Positions 51,036-63,339 of a DNA stretch of 64,000 nt are shown here, piece after piece. Each line of letters starts with the position of its first letter. Position 1 is the first letter of the stretch. Below the pieces are notes generated by a model. That model ran no database searches, had not been told where the DNA came from, and was given only the letters and a program-made list of their open reading frames with translations. Location of the stretch: positions 57,397,896-57,461,895 of the forward strand of contig NC_087068.1 in the NCBI RefSeq assembly GCF_963678635.1. Direction: 5' to 3'. The position numbers were made by a program, and so were the translations under genes. The stretch comes from Symsagittifera roscoffensis. Lineage: Eukaryota; Xenacoelomorpha; Acoela; Convolutidae.

Positions 51036-51690
51036 TACATTTAAATTGCCCGGACAAAGCGCACAAAATTAGAATTTCAAAAAGTGTCTTCTAAAATTGA
51101 AAAAAAATTGCTTAACACTTTAGGAGAATTTAAATAGTGTAATTTTTTTGCAAAAACGGAGACTTAAATTTAACCCCAAAAACGGATCATTTAACGAGCC
51201 AAAACTAACGAGTCAATTACTACTAAAGTTATATCAAAGTGAGCCTTTTACATGGAGTGGTATTGTCTCCAAAGAATTTTAAAATTAAAATTAATTGTTT
51301 GACAGACAAAAAGTGCCACGTTTACTGAATAAAACAGCAACTTAAAAATTAGAAACATTTTAAACGTTTTGCGCATTTTTTTTTGGAGACTATACCCTTG
51401 ATAAACTTTGCTGAACTACTTAAAAGGCTCACTTTGATATATCTTTGTTAGTAATTGACTCAGTAGTTTTGTCGTAATTTTTGATTAACATAAACAGCCA
51501 AAAGTGATCCATTTCTGCGGTAAAACTTTGGACCAGAGTTAAAAACAAATTACACCAAACAATTCTCGTACAAATTTAAGCAAACTTTGTCCTCATCTTT
51601 TCCATCTAAGCTCAAGCTAATGTGAAAAAAAGCCTTTTAATTTTCAAGTTCTGTGCATTTTGTCCGGATAATTTAATTCAACTTGGTGAT
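51036..51690. mobile_element. Diverged foldback MITE copy downstream of GPCR
   Basis: The arms share CCCGGACAAAGCGCACAAAATT / TGTGCATTTTGTCCGGATAATT, and internal ACTACT...GTCAATTACTA / TTAGTAATTGACTCAGTAGTTTT segments are inverted. Same family as 52,141-52,872. Confidence 0.6.
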
Positions 51691-52140
51691 TACCGAACTG
51701 TAAACGTGTAGAGGGTCACATTTAATCAGTTGGACAATTTTTCAAAAAGAAACGAGTCATTCTTAAAAGAAGTTTGAATTGCTTTTATTCCGACCACAGA
51801 AAATGAGTAAAATTTTTGTTCTAAGATGTGTTTCAGTTTTTTTCTGGGTTTTGTTTGCTATGCAAAATCAGGAAACAGAAAAAATAATAGGAATTCTCCG
51901 CAGTGGCGGGAAAAATTTGCCTGATTTTTTTGTTTGTTGCTCTAATTTCAAGCAAATAATGCAAACGAGTCGAACAATATAAAAAATCTACAAAAATTCT
52001 CCGCAGTGTTGAGAAAAATTATCTCAAAGTTTACGCTTGTTGCTCTAAATTGGAACAAAAAAAGCAGGTTTATATCACGCAAATCAGACGTAAAACTTAG
52101 GCTTAAACCCAAAAAGTTAACAAATGAAGCTCTGCAAGTA

Positions 52141-52872
52141 CAGTGCTGATATAAATTATCCTGACAAAACGAACAAAATTTGAATTTTCAAACTCGTTTT
52201 TCTCAAATTGGGTTAAGATTAGACAAAAAATAAAGAGAACAAAAGTTGCTTATAATTTCACCAGAATTAATATGGTGCCATTTTTTATCCAAAATTCTCA
52301 ACAAAAATTTTACCTCAAAAATGGGTCATTTTGGTTTTTTTTCAATTAATCAAGACTTACGCTGAAACTACTTTCTTAATTGATAAGAAAATTATATCAC
52401 AGGAAGTTTCTTACGCGGTTCAACAAAGTTTAACAAGGGGTAAATCTCCAAAAGTTTGCGCAAATTGTTTAAAAATTTTTTTTAAACGGAGATACTGGGT
52501 TTTATATAGTAAAAACCACATTTCTTGACTATCAAATGAAATTTTTTTCTCTTTTACTGGTTTTTGGAGATTTAACCTTTGCTAAACTTTGTTGAGCTGC
52601 GTAAGAAGCTTCCTGTGATATAAATTTCTCATCAATTAACAAAGTAGTTTCAGCGTAATTCTTGATTAATTGAAAAAACCAAAATGACCCTTTTTTGGGG
52701 TAAATTTTTTGTTGAGAGTTTCGGATAAAAAATGGCACCATATTAATTCTTGTGAAATTCTAAGCAACTTTTGTCCTCTTCACTTTTTGTCTAATCCTAA
52801 CCTAATTTGAGAAAAGCGCGTTTGAAAATTCAAGTTTTGTTCGTTTTGTCCGGATAATTTAAATCAGCACTG
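52141..52872. mobile_element. Foldback MITE flanked by TA (Tc1/mariner-type target)
   Basis: CAGTGCTGATATAAATTATCCTGACAAAACGAACAAAA at the left is the inverted partner of TTTTGTTCGTTTTGTCCGGATAATTTAAATCAGCACTG at the right, and the two arms of about 330 bp pair along most of their length around a short centre. TA lies directly on both sides. The TA target fits Tc1/mariner-type transposition. No intact transposase is encoded. Confidence 0.8.
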
Positions 52873-53866
52873 TAGACTAATGACAAAAACCATTACATTT
52901 TGCAAACAGATGAAATGTTTTTTTTTTTAAATTTTTTGTGGTAAAAATTTAATGTGCTTTTTGCGTAGCAACCGATATCTTTATTTCAAATTTGTGTTCA
53001 ATTTCCTTCAACAGTTGTTTAGGAATCATAAAAACTGCATTAATGATTGCGCTAGAAAACCTTATTTAAACTTTGATAAGGTCAACTGTTAAACACGAAC
53101 AAGAGTTCGAAGCTCAGTTTTTGTTTGGCTAAAAAATTTGATGATTTTTGGCAACTTTTAGCTCTTTGTTCATTTAAAAAATCATTGAGAAAAATTTCTC
53201 GCAACAAAAAAGTTCTTACAATCGGGCGTAGCAGTATAAGTTGCTACCTTTGCGAACAATTAAAGAGGCAATTTTCAAACATAATTTTCATACCGAATAA
53301 AAATTTCTTAGGATATGAAGCGCTCAATGTAGGAAAAAGTTCTTCTAATTTTTCTAAGCTTTGAAAGAGTTTGGCCTGCGTTTTCAACGATTTGAAGTGT
53401 GTATAGAATTTGGCCTGCTACGCATATTTTTTAGTTTCGGATAGAAACTTTTCTGCGACGTTGATTTTCTAGCTTTCGAGTTTAGGTTTTACGTTGACTT
53501 CTATAGTTTTAGATTAATATTGGCCTGCAAAATTGCTTTCTTTGTTTTAGGCTTGAACTTGGCATGTTACATTAGTTTTATAGTTTTTGTTGAAAATTTA
53601 TTCTATACACCAAAACTCTTGTTATGTAAAGCAACTTTTGCGCTTTCGAAAAAACGAATAGTTAAAAAACTTATTACAAATTTTCCTTCGGTATAAAATC
53701 ATTTAGCTTGGCAATTTTCCTCGATACAAAAACTCGGCATTTTCTTTCGATATAAAAACAGTACTCATTCAAAATATATAGTCAGTTTTCAAAAAAAATA
53801 CAATGATTTCTCGGAAACATTTGATTCCATATCATCAATTAATTCTTTTGAAATGATAATTTGTAG

Positions 53867-53990
53867 GAGGAAGAAGCTTCAGTTTTACATACAATTATTG
53901 CAGTTGCTCTGATTATGAACAATTCTCTCAATATCTTCTTCTCATGTGTAAGTAGCAGGATGTAATGAGCAGCATGCAAATCAGTAGAAA
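53867..53990 (+). pseudogene. Decayed duplicate of GPCR exon 4
   Basis: After a possible acceptor (TTTGTAG) the sequence parallels exon 4 of the GPCR: GAGGAAGAAGCT, GCAGTTGCTCTGATTATGAACAATTC, and AGTAGCAGGATG...GAGCAGCATGCAAA. In the matching frame it retains ALIMNNSLNI but then has TAA directly after SSRM, where exon 4 has a Tyr codon. It is therefore a nonfunctional copy about 3.3 kb downstream, left from a partial tandem gene duplication. No upstream exons of that copy were found. Confidence 0.75.
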
Positions 53991-56554
53991 ATGAATTCAT
54001 TAGTTTTACGAGTAATTACCTGTGGGATATAACTAAGATTTCAGGAGCATTAAGTTTCAAACAAACTCCAAAATTTTGTCGAAATTTTTGAATAAAAAGG
54101 TATAGGTTAATGTTGAGAAGCCGTTATGATTACAGCAAAAATGCCGGAATATCTAGTTTGATGCGGCACGCATCTGTTTGAGTTTTAGTTGAAAATTTAA
54201 TAAAACTAACTCAACTCTGATTACATCAATAGCCGCATGCTAAGCGGCACGCATGCAAGTAGGTCTCCCAATATCCCTTGTAAGACCGCTATTCATACTA
54301 ACAGTGAAAGAGGGAGCACGCATTTTTAAAGCAAAGTGTTCTAAAAACTGCGCATACAAAGCACCGTCGGACAATTTCTTTTTGTTGTTGTTGGGCTCGG
54401 ATGATCAGTTAGCTCGAGCCAAAAAAAACAGATGCGGAACATTTTGCAGAAGTGCTTTTAAATGCAAGGTATTTGCTTTTGTTTTTTTTCACTATTCTCG
54501 TACTGAAAAAAATCTATAAAGAATTATGGGCTTTCTCATCCAAATTTATGTAGCTAAAGGTAATTTTGAATTAGCTCAGTGTAGTATCATATTGAACCTC
54601 TCTCAATTTTATTCCGACTCCAAAAAAAAAGATAAATTGAAAAAGTGGGTTGGAAATTTAGCATCGGAGCGGATGAAGTTTAGTCTTCAATTAGGACCAA
54701 ACTCTTTTTCCTGCATTAAGCCATTAAAAGAGGTTAACTCATGGGCAGAATTAGGGGTGAGAGGACGAGAGTTGTAGGGTTTGGCCAACTGACTGCCTAC
54801 TCAAAAAATCACCATTTGTAACGATTCTACGAAATCAATTTTGGGATGGCTAGCAGTAAAATTAAGGCGCCAATCACTAGCTAATTAAAAAAAAACGCCC
54901 GCTAATTTTACATCGGTTTCCGAAAAAGAGACAAAAAAAACTTTCAAACACTTGAAGCGGAAGAAAAATTCGAAAAACAAAGTTTTCAGAAAATACTGAA
55001 CATGTCCTTAGATTGATCATTTTAATAAATTTTAGTTTATCTTATGATTCAATAACAATCTCAACTTTGAAAAAAATCTCGAAGTTTGATTCCGTTCTTA
55101 AATTTTTTTGCAAAGAGAACTGTGGTTGAAGTATTTTGTGCTACTTGCTGGGCAACCTATTACCGTTATACTTTAATCGAAAGAAACTATGGCAAGATGG
55201 GGGTGTCTTTTTTCTTCACAATCTCAAAAAAATTCTTAGGGATCAGGTGTGGTATCAATTTCAAGCAATTTTGATTTTGTCTCAGATTCCAAAAAAAAAC
55301 TTTTTAAAAGAAATGTCGCCGTTTCAAGAAGCTGGTTGATAAAGTTTTGTTTTTGAGACTTAGTTCTTAGAAGGGAATTTTCAGATTGAAGTTCTAATTC
55401 AAATCTATTGTATTTAAAAAAAATAAATTTAGCAAATTTGACTGGTTCCTATGGGTCACTTAAAAATTCATTTTCGTCTCGTTTTCGAAATAAAAAAAAA
55501 TAGTCCTAACCTACTTTTAGTTTGTGCTTTAAAATTCGTGTGGTCAGAAATATCTGTGCTTATTGCACAGCAACGGGTTATCCATAATGTTCCGACTATT
55601 GAAAATGGGGACCAATTTGTATTCTTGTGCGTTTTAGTTTTCTTACATTTTTTCAAGCAAAATCATGTACCGCAAACAATCATCGGAATCGTAATTCAAA
55701 TAACTTTCGAAAAATTCCAGAAAAGTGTCCCAGTTTTGAGAAAACGGATTTCAAAATTTTGAGTTCTTGATTTTTTGAGCAATCGAAGCAATCGGGTAAT
55801 GTTCGTTTTTTCATTAAAAAATTGTACAGATTGTAGGTAAAAAAAACTTGATTTTACTAGAAACTAAACAAATTTCTGAAGTTGGTTTTATAGACTGAAT
55901 TAACTCAATTAAAACCGATCAATTAAAACCTGATTATCTTTTGTTTTGTAGTTTTGCAAAAAAAAATTTGGTGCAATGATTCAGATTAACACTAAAAATG
56001 GTATTGGACGAAGGTTTTCAAAGGTTTTCAAATGGTTGCCTAATCCAAATTGAAAAGAGAAATTTGACTTAAAGTGGGCCAACAGATTTTTGTAGTGGCA
56101 ACCGAGGCATTGAAAAGTATTGATTTGATTTTTTTCTCACAAAAAGAAGTGCTATTATTAAAAACCAGATGGTTTAAATGATAGATAATCGCAAGGAAGC
56201 CTGTACAACCCTGATTCCATCAACGAAGAAAAACGTCCAAAAGTGATCCTTTGTCAAGAAACAACAGTTTTAGTACCTTGCTTTCTGACACTCTAAAACG
56301 CCAGCAGGCTCTAAAACTAAATCACTAACCGAGCAGAACAAATGAGATTGTGACGATAATAATGCTAAGCTGCAAGCTTATAATTGAAGCTCAATAATCA
56401 AAATCTGGTTGTCACAGCAGAAACCAAAAATTTTGAACTCAAGAAAAGTATGCTTCCGAAATGTTTTTTCTACACAGATGCGAAATTGCAATTTTCAAAC
56501 GCAAGCTAGAAGACGGCAAAAAGTAGCTCTAAAAAGCCCAAAACATGACATAAG

Positions 56555-56640
56555 GTCATCAAAATGTCCGACTTGCGTCGGAATTGAACTCATGGCCATG
56601 AGCTGCTTCACGGTCACTTATGAAGCGTCGCACACTAGCA
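56555..56640 (-). repeat. tRNA-like SINE fragment
   Basis: On the minus strand GTTGCTAGTGTGCGACGC resembles a box A region and GAGTTCAATTCC is a near-perfect box B, correctly ordered. A second, weaker copy of the first part (GGTGGCTAGTGCTTGACATTC) lies at about 56,780-56,810 on the same strand. Confidence 0.45.
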
Positions 56641-57710
56641 ACCACAATACCAGATACAAAATTTTTTTTATTAAGTGCCAATGCTAAAGACAATTTTTTT
56701 TATATGAAACGGAGTGGCAATCCGGCCTGAAGATAAAGAGTCTCACTTCCTGGCATCTGAGCTACATTCCTTTGCGAATGTCAAGCACTAGCCACCATTA
56801 TAGCAGATTCAACAGATATACGCTAATTGCTAATGACATGCCATCAAATTACCACAAAATGAGAGCGTTTATTAGCGCGTTGGCGTAGAAAAATGGAAAA
56901 AGTGAAACTCGTATTATGTCACTACTCTCGCTAGCGAGCTGATGTAATAAAATTTTTTGCTGGTTATTTTTCTGAAAAAAAAAACAAATTCATTCAGGAT
57001 AATTAATTTCTTCAACGCGCAACATTTCTTTCAATTATGACAACGTCAGTTAGGGGAGTGAAAAGCAACCAAATTTGATTCCGTCAAAGTTTTTTGTGCA
57101 AAATGTTTTCTATGCCATCGAATTTTTCTGTATGTAATATTTTTTGATAGATTTTTACGTAGTTACGTTGAGCCTATGGCCTGGCAATTTTTCATCAAAA
57201 TCTGAAGAGAGTTCTCGAGAATATTATTACGGAAAAAATGTGCAAAGGCTTTTTATTGTCAGTTCAAAGAAGTAGCAAAAGTTCAAAGATATCGTTGGCT
57301 TCTTATACCGACGTTATATTAAGTATTAAATAAGCAAAGACAAAAGTTTTGAAAAAGAGGGATAATTTTCACACAACAATATCTTCCAACAAAACAATTC
57401 AGAACTAAGTCTGAAGCCTGGGGAAGTAACGGAAAAGAAACGAAATATTATTTATACAGGTGTAACAGGCATTCTCTGTCATTATTGTTCCGACTTTCAA
57501 AAAAAGTATTACCATATTTCCGTTCGAAGTGCTTTTATTCTCAAGACAACTTTCGATTTTTTGAAAAGCCATTTTACACGAATTTTTTTTATATCAGCGG
57601 AAAGGTTTTGATGTTTTGAGCTCAAGTTTAACAAAAATTATTTCACTTTTGATAATTTTTTGTTAAGTTATGGAGGTTCAATAATTGGCAATGGGTCCAG
57701 TTAGGGACAA

Positions 57711-58190
57711 CTAACGCGCGATATATTTCGTGCCATTACGACGCAAGCTGAGATTTAATCCATCTTAGAAACCGTTCCAAACTCTATCGAGGCATGCTCT
57801 TTGGTCTTATAATTACTTTGCTATGTGCAAAATATATCGCTTTGTGCTTTAGATAGCGTGTGGATTTATGATTTTCAAAAAGCTTCAAAAAAAGTTTTTT
57901 GACAGCTTTCATTATTTTGTGAACTTTTCATCAATTATTCTCAGAATTAACGAGCGATATATTTTTCTGCTATTACGCGTCAGCGGAGATTTATTCCATC
58001 TTAAAAACTGTTCCACTTTTGGTTGAGGCATGCTCTTTGGTCTATTTACTACTTTTCTAAATGAAAAATTTATAACTTTATACTTAAAATAACTTGTGGT
58101 CTGGTAATTTATAAAAAACATCAAACAATTTTTTTTGAAATTTTTTCAGTTTTTTTTTGGAAATTTCATCAACTTTTTATTCTAAATGAC
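57711..58190 (+). repeat. Tandem repeat, unit about 237 bp
   Basis: Two units begin TAACG(C/A)GCGATATATTT at 57,711 and 57,948 and share GAGATTTA.TCCATCTTA.AAAC.GTTCCA and AGGCATGCTCTTTGGTCT. Related sequence recurs at 63,340-64,000 and, in part, at about 42,695-42,790, so it is a dispersed family. Confidence 0.7.
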
Positions 58191-59219
58191 TCCATAGTAA
58201 TTAAAACATAGTTGGGACATTCAGAGTTTCGCTTTAATATGAGCAGTAATGTTGTTTCTGTTCTCCAGCAATGACTAAGAAGCCCATATTTTGTAAAAAA
58301 AAAAAATTGCTAAAATTGAAAATATAGCCAAAAAACATAGTAATGCTTCTTGGAACTTGTAAATCAAAAAGATTCCAGGATCATATTCGGTTTGCGGGGA
58401 AGGATGTCAAATACTTCCGCTGGATCAGCTAAAAGAGCTCTGGGAGCGCAGTATTCCCTAAGATTGGTTGCTAAAAAGAAATTGGCCAATCCAGATTTTC
58501 CGCGTAAAAGGTGGATCTGGGGATGATTTGGGCCAAAATACAGGTTCCCCTACATCTTAGTTCGTTCTACTTGATGTGCCATGTGGGGTGTCAAACTATC
58601 TAACTTCTAACTAACTAAGTAAATTAGATATGGCAGATGTGAATTAAAAATTGATTGATACGAATTAGTATGTATCAATTAATTGATACGAATAAAGCTT
58701 GTGAAAATGCAGAATTCAAAGGTCGACCAGATTTGCACATTCAAACTAAAATAGACGGAATACCTGTCCCGACTCTTAACAATATACTGACAATCGAAGT
58801 CGCGTCATTTGTTATTTTCACATAAAAACAAGTAAGCAAGGCTCTCCCTCCTCTCCCCCCACACCCCCCCCCCCGACTTCACATAAGCATCAGCTTTATG
58901 GTGTTCTCCTTTTACAAGGTTAAGTGTGAAGGCGAGGAAATTTCGATTGACATATCGAAGATGGGGAAACTGAAACAGAGACATCGGCAGTTTACTATGG
59001 TTCTATGGAATAATAAAATTAAAATATGTGGTGCCACGAAGGGGAGGATCGAGGATTTTCTTGAGGGGGACAGATTGAGAAAAATTTTGAAAAAAAACAT
59101 TAGTCTTAGATATTTTGCGGCACCTCAACTTTGATTTTTACATCTTTGTGGATGTAAATCAGCGACGATTTTGAGAATCAGTCCTCCTTCATATTGGAGC
59201 GGAGATAACTTTTTAGTAG

Positions 59220-60190
59220 TTTCAGCAGTTGGAAAAAAGCGCTCAGCAAAGCACACCGTCACTAGGACGTAGCAACTATCTGGAGCAAAGCAATAATTAC
59301 AGGCATTGTGGCTTTATGACGCACTCTCAGTGCAGCTGTGAAGGTTTCGGGGGTATCGGTGCACAGCGGGAAGCGCTACATGTTTTTCCAAATTTCGAAC
59401 TCGCCGGGGAAGTCACCATCTTTAAGTACTCCTTCGTATAACTGGACAGATTATCAAAATCTTCCTTCTTTGCATCCTTCTCACTTATCCAACTGGGTAC
59501 CAGCTTCCACACTTGAAAACATGAAAAAATTGCTCCAACGAAGCGTTCCTTGAAATTCATCAGGACAAAGTCAAGAAAAGGAAGGTAAACGGCCTGTCTG
59601 AAGTGATCATAAGCCGATGATGCTTCGGGAGGTCTGCCTCATCTGCCCTCTATCTGAATATCACCAAGCTTTGCTGCGTCAGAGTGGACTTTTTCGTAGC
59701 GGCCATTGCCTTCACCGTCGCGCCATTGTTAAAAGAGGTGACGCAAGTTGCGAATGTGATCCATCCTTTGAAGCAATTCTAGCGAGGTTTCTTGAAGAGC
59801 AATGCTGCTAGCTTTAGTCGCTCGGTGCAGGTACTTCATAGACAACAGGGCAATCAGGAAATCTGACCGCATCATGCTAGCCAGATAAGCACAGCAGTTA
59901 GCAGCACAGCTTTCCCCAGGACAATTGCTGATGTCTTCTGGTGTAGCTTCAATGGAAGGCTTCAGCTGAATAAAAGTCAGAACAGTTTCGTGCCGTTCAA
60001 CCCATCGAGTGTCAGACATCTTTGGGATTGAAGTCTAGCTAGCTTCGGACTGCAACTTCCGTATGTTCTCACAGAAAGCATCATAACGCTTTGTAGAACC
60101 GCGAAGTAAAGTCATGATTCAAAAAATTAGTGCAAAAGTTCGTATGGCGAGAAAAAAAGTTCGCATGGCCAGACTTGCAGTGGGGGTTTG
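59220..60190 (-). pseudogene. Decayed hAT-family transposase (ZMYM/DUF4371-like)
   Basis: Three minus-strand pieces in different frames carry hAT hallmarks in order: RGSTKRYDAFCENIRKLQ (about 60,110-60,060), SDTRWVERHETVLTF (about 60,020-59,970), and PFLDFVLMNFKERF...CFQVWKLVPSWI (about 59,580-59,490). Stops and frameshifts separate them. The TRW-V-RH segment is typical of hAT transposases related to ZMYM proteins. N-terminal parts were not identified. It lies beside a hAT-type terminus at 60,380-60,460. Confidence 0.7.
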
Positions 60191-60379
60191 TTAGGGTTTT
60201 CCAATCGTGCAAATTTGATGTCCCTGTCCATGTCCAGTGAGCTGAAGTTGTAGATGCCTATGTCACACGCATTTTCACACGTTGAATGAATTTTCACAAC
60301 TCAAAATTTTCTTTGATATAAAGACCAAAGATACGGGAGCCGAGGGCGCCTTTTGAAACAATTTAAGTAAACTGTTCAA

Positions 60380-60460
60380 AGGTGGGACCCTTTGGTATTT
60401 TTAGGGTCAAGTGCCTGAGGGGGGCGCCCCCTTGTCCCCCCCCCCCTAAATCCGCCCCTG
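60380..60460 (-). repeat. hAT-type terminus
   Basis: Reads CAGGGGCGGATTTAGGGGGG on the minus strand starting at 60,460, matching the terminus of the MITE at 43,041. It probably is the 5' end of the decayed hAT element to its left. The other end was not located. Confidence 0.65.
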
Positions 60461-61434
60461 GCGCCAGGTGTTGTTCCATTATTCGGTCAACCCGGATAGC
60501 GCTGTAGTGGTGGTGGCCAGGGTCACGAATAGTAAGTCAGTGTACCCGCTAAAAAATCATCACACCGGATCAAATCTCAGACTCGGAGAATTCGATGCCT
60601 GCTTTTTTACAGATGGTTGAGACAACCTTGGTCGCCTCGCTTATCGCCACAAGCTGCGATCCTGGAAATAATTCCTTCTAGTCCTCATTTGAGTTATCAA
60701 TAGATTGCATTTTAAGAACGCGGGTCTTTGTAATTATTCCACCCGAAAAACAAAATTTCAACATCTTGAACTGAAACTATTTTGCTTCAATCTGATTGGC
60801 TAGAATTAACCGATCAATTTTCAGTACCATCTCAAAATTTTTTGTTCACAATTTTAAGTCGAATTATAAATAAGCCGAATTGGCCTAAAATGAAGAAATT
60901 TTGATGACCTACTTTTTTTCACATACGGTCGTGAGTTTTACCCAGATAGAAAAAAACCACAGAAAACAGCTCCAGAGAAAAAATGACAACGCTCGCATCT
61001 GCTCAAAATTCGTCCTTGTTCGAAGAACGGCTTCAACTTAAAATGATCGCATTTGTATTAAGCAAATCAACCAGTGCTATCAGTGGTTACATAGGGGGCT
61101 ATTCTCATGCGCGATGGACCGAATGGGCGAAAAAACTCATGGGCGAAGGATCAAAAACGAAATTAGCCGAAACTCATTTTTTAAAAAGAAGCAATTGCTA
61201 TTCAATCAAAATGAATTAAATGAAGCAATACTTTGCTTTTTTCATAACAAAACCCTTGAAATACAAAGTTTGTTCCAGATCGGCGGCGGTCAGTGACAGT
61301 TTGAAAGTTTTGCATAATTCTGGCGTTTTTATATTTTGTCAAAATCAATATTCAGTCCCTGGAAAATCTGATTGGCTGATTTTTTTTCGCGCATTCGGTA
61401 CTTCGCGTATGAGGGATTCCACCGTTATGTAGCA

Positions 61435-61569
61435 GTATTTAGACAACCGCGTATTCAGACACTGCATTAACCAATCAGAGTCGAGACAACGAAGATATGA
61501 AATTGATTTCTTCCTTGTCTCGATTCTGATTGGTTAAAACAGTGTCTGAATACGCGGTTGTCTAAATAC
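61435..61569. repeat. 135-bp near-perfect hairpin (small foldback element)
   Basis: GTATTTAGACAACCGCGTATTCAGACACTG is the exact inverse of the far end, and the arms go on pairing through AACCAATCAGA.TCGAGACAA with few mismatches around a loop of about 13-20 bases. Confidence 0.85.
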
Positions 61570-63339
61570 AGACCGCGCTCCCCTTATCTAAAACTTAAGA
61601 GAAACGGGTTTAAATATTAGGTGTCAGTGAAAGAGTTGAAGCCACCTATTTAGTTAGTACTAACTTGTTTTCAGGAAACTGTCGTTCACGCTTAAAATTG
61701 ATTGCGTAAGGTTTAACTTTTTGATGTAGTTTTTCAGTGATCGGTGTGCTTTTTTTGATGGTTTAATCTGCTCGAAGATCTCTCAAGTTTATTCGCTACA
61801 AGAAGAGCAAAATACGCTCTCTAATCCCAAAGAGCAAATATTGCATGAAAAAATTGTTTAAATTTTTTCTAGTTTTTAAACAATGGTATTTGATTATTAG
61901 ATTTCCTAGCGAATGAAAATTTCAATAAACAGTATTCGACTTAATTCTAGCAAACAGACAACCTAATCTAAAAAAATTGAAACTCCTAGATGACTAGGTC
62001 ACACATTTTAGCCTGTTCCGACGATCTTTCTGGGCCGAGGTGGTCTAATTATGTATCAACCTTGTGAGTCGACTCTTAGATGATGTCAACTTTGTGAGCC
62101 AAACCAAGTCCGCTGTGAGCCCTGGTTGACTTTGGTGAATTTTCCTGGGTTTTGTCATTCTTTTGAATCTAATTTATTTTATAATCATGCTTTTTTACGT
62201 CATTTTTGATATTCGCATCAATTAGACTTAGATTATCCTATCACTTTTTATTGATACAATTTATTGGTTTCATTAGAAAACAAGCCTACACTGCCCTACA
62301 TTCAAGTCTTTATTGTTCTAATCACTTATTGCTTCTGGAAGTTTTTTTATTTAATTCTAAGAGATCTCCATAAAAATTTGAGTGTCTCCTAGAAAACAAA
62401 AGCACTTAGGTTACAATTCATGGACTGTTTGCAACCGCGAGCTTTTTTCTTTCTTGCAGTAAAAAAAAACATTGAAAATTCCTCTCAATGATTAAATTTA
62501 ACAAACGCGTTAGACTTTTCAAAATTTCAATGACAGAATTTGGTAGCTAGATCAGAAACAGTTAAGAAGAGATCAGCTCAAAAATATCAACTTAATAAAA
62601 TTGTAGCAAATCATTAAAGCGGAAGAGAATTTTTTTTTAATGATAAGCTACTGCCGATAGTCCAGGGATTTTTGAAAAAACCCAAAAGCAAACAAATTTT
62701 TGCATAAAAGCAGCGTCTTAAAGATCAACAACAGGTTTTTAAGATTTGAAGAAAGTTTTTTTTTTCAAATAATCCATAAAGTATGCTAAAAATGTTGATT
62801 TTTCCCACATCCTCACTCTAAGGCACGGCAAAATTCTCATTGCCTATCAAGAGTGTTTTTTTTGCAAATTTTCACTGGAGCTGACAAAAAACTCTTGTAG
62901 AATTCTGAATTTTTTTTTTAAAAAGAGTAAAAATAGGCTTCTAAATCTTTTCTATGTGAAATAGAGGCAATGGTTTAATAGGAAAGTCTTGTTTTGTTCC
63001 TTTTTGGGTACAACCCGACATCGAAACTTTATATATTCGTTTTGATGCGTCAGTTAAAGGTTGTTTCTGATTGATAGCTTTCTTGAATTTGGTTATTCAG
63101 CTTGATGAAACTTGGAAACTGAAAATTAAGGGAAACAGAAACTGGAAAATTCAGCCGAAAAAATGTAGTCGGGACTTCCCCAAACATTAAGCTTGAAAAT
63201 TTATATAAAATTGAAACTTCTCATGCCATTGCGAATCCCTGATTTTTCCGACTGCAGTTTCATGTCCTGACAAAAAAATTACAAAATCAGACAGAAAATT
63301 TCGAAAAAAAAAGAAAAAAACTTTCTTAATTTTTTTTCC

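Larger units (their letters stand above)
50736..53866. other. Intergenic DNA with MITEs
   Basis: No gene is supported. It holds two foldback MITEs (51,036-51,690 and 52,141-52,872). From about 53,360 to 53,600 a phrase around TTGGCCTGC recurs about every 30-140 bases. Confidence 0.45.
53991..59220. other. Gene-poor intergenic DNA
   Basis: A few ORFs of 60-100 codons occur, but none shows motifs, splice structure or codon use that support a gene. It holds a tRNA-like SINE (56,555-56,640) with a possible second copy at about 56,730-56,810, tandem units at 57,711-58,190, and a C-rich repeat at about 58,840-58,920. Confidence 0.4.

Noticed and set aside
55451-55762. A 103-codon ORF as a gene
   Set aside because: Length is near what AT-rich DNA gives by chance in a 64-kb window, and there is no recognisable domain.
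60983-61219. A 78-codon plus-strand ORF as a gene
   Set aside because: It has an ATG and plausible composition but no motif, splice context or neighbour support.
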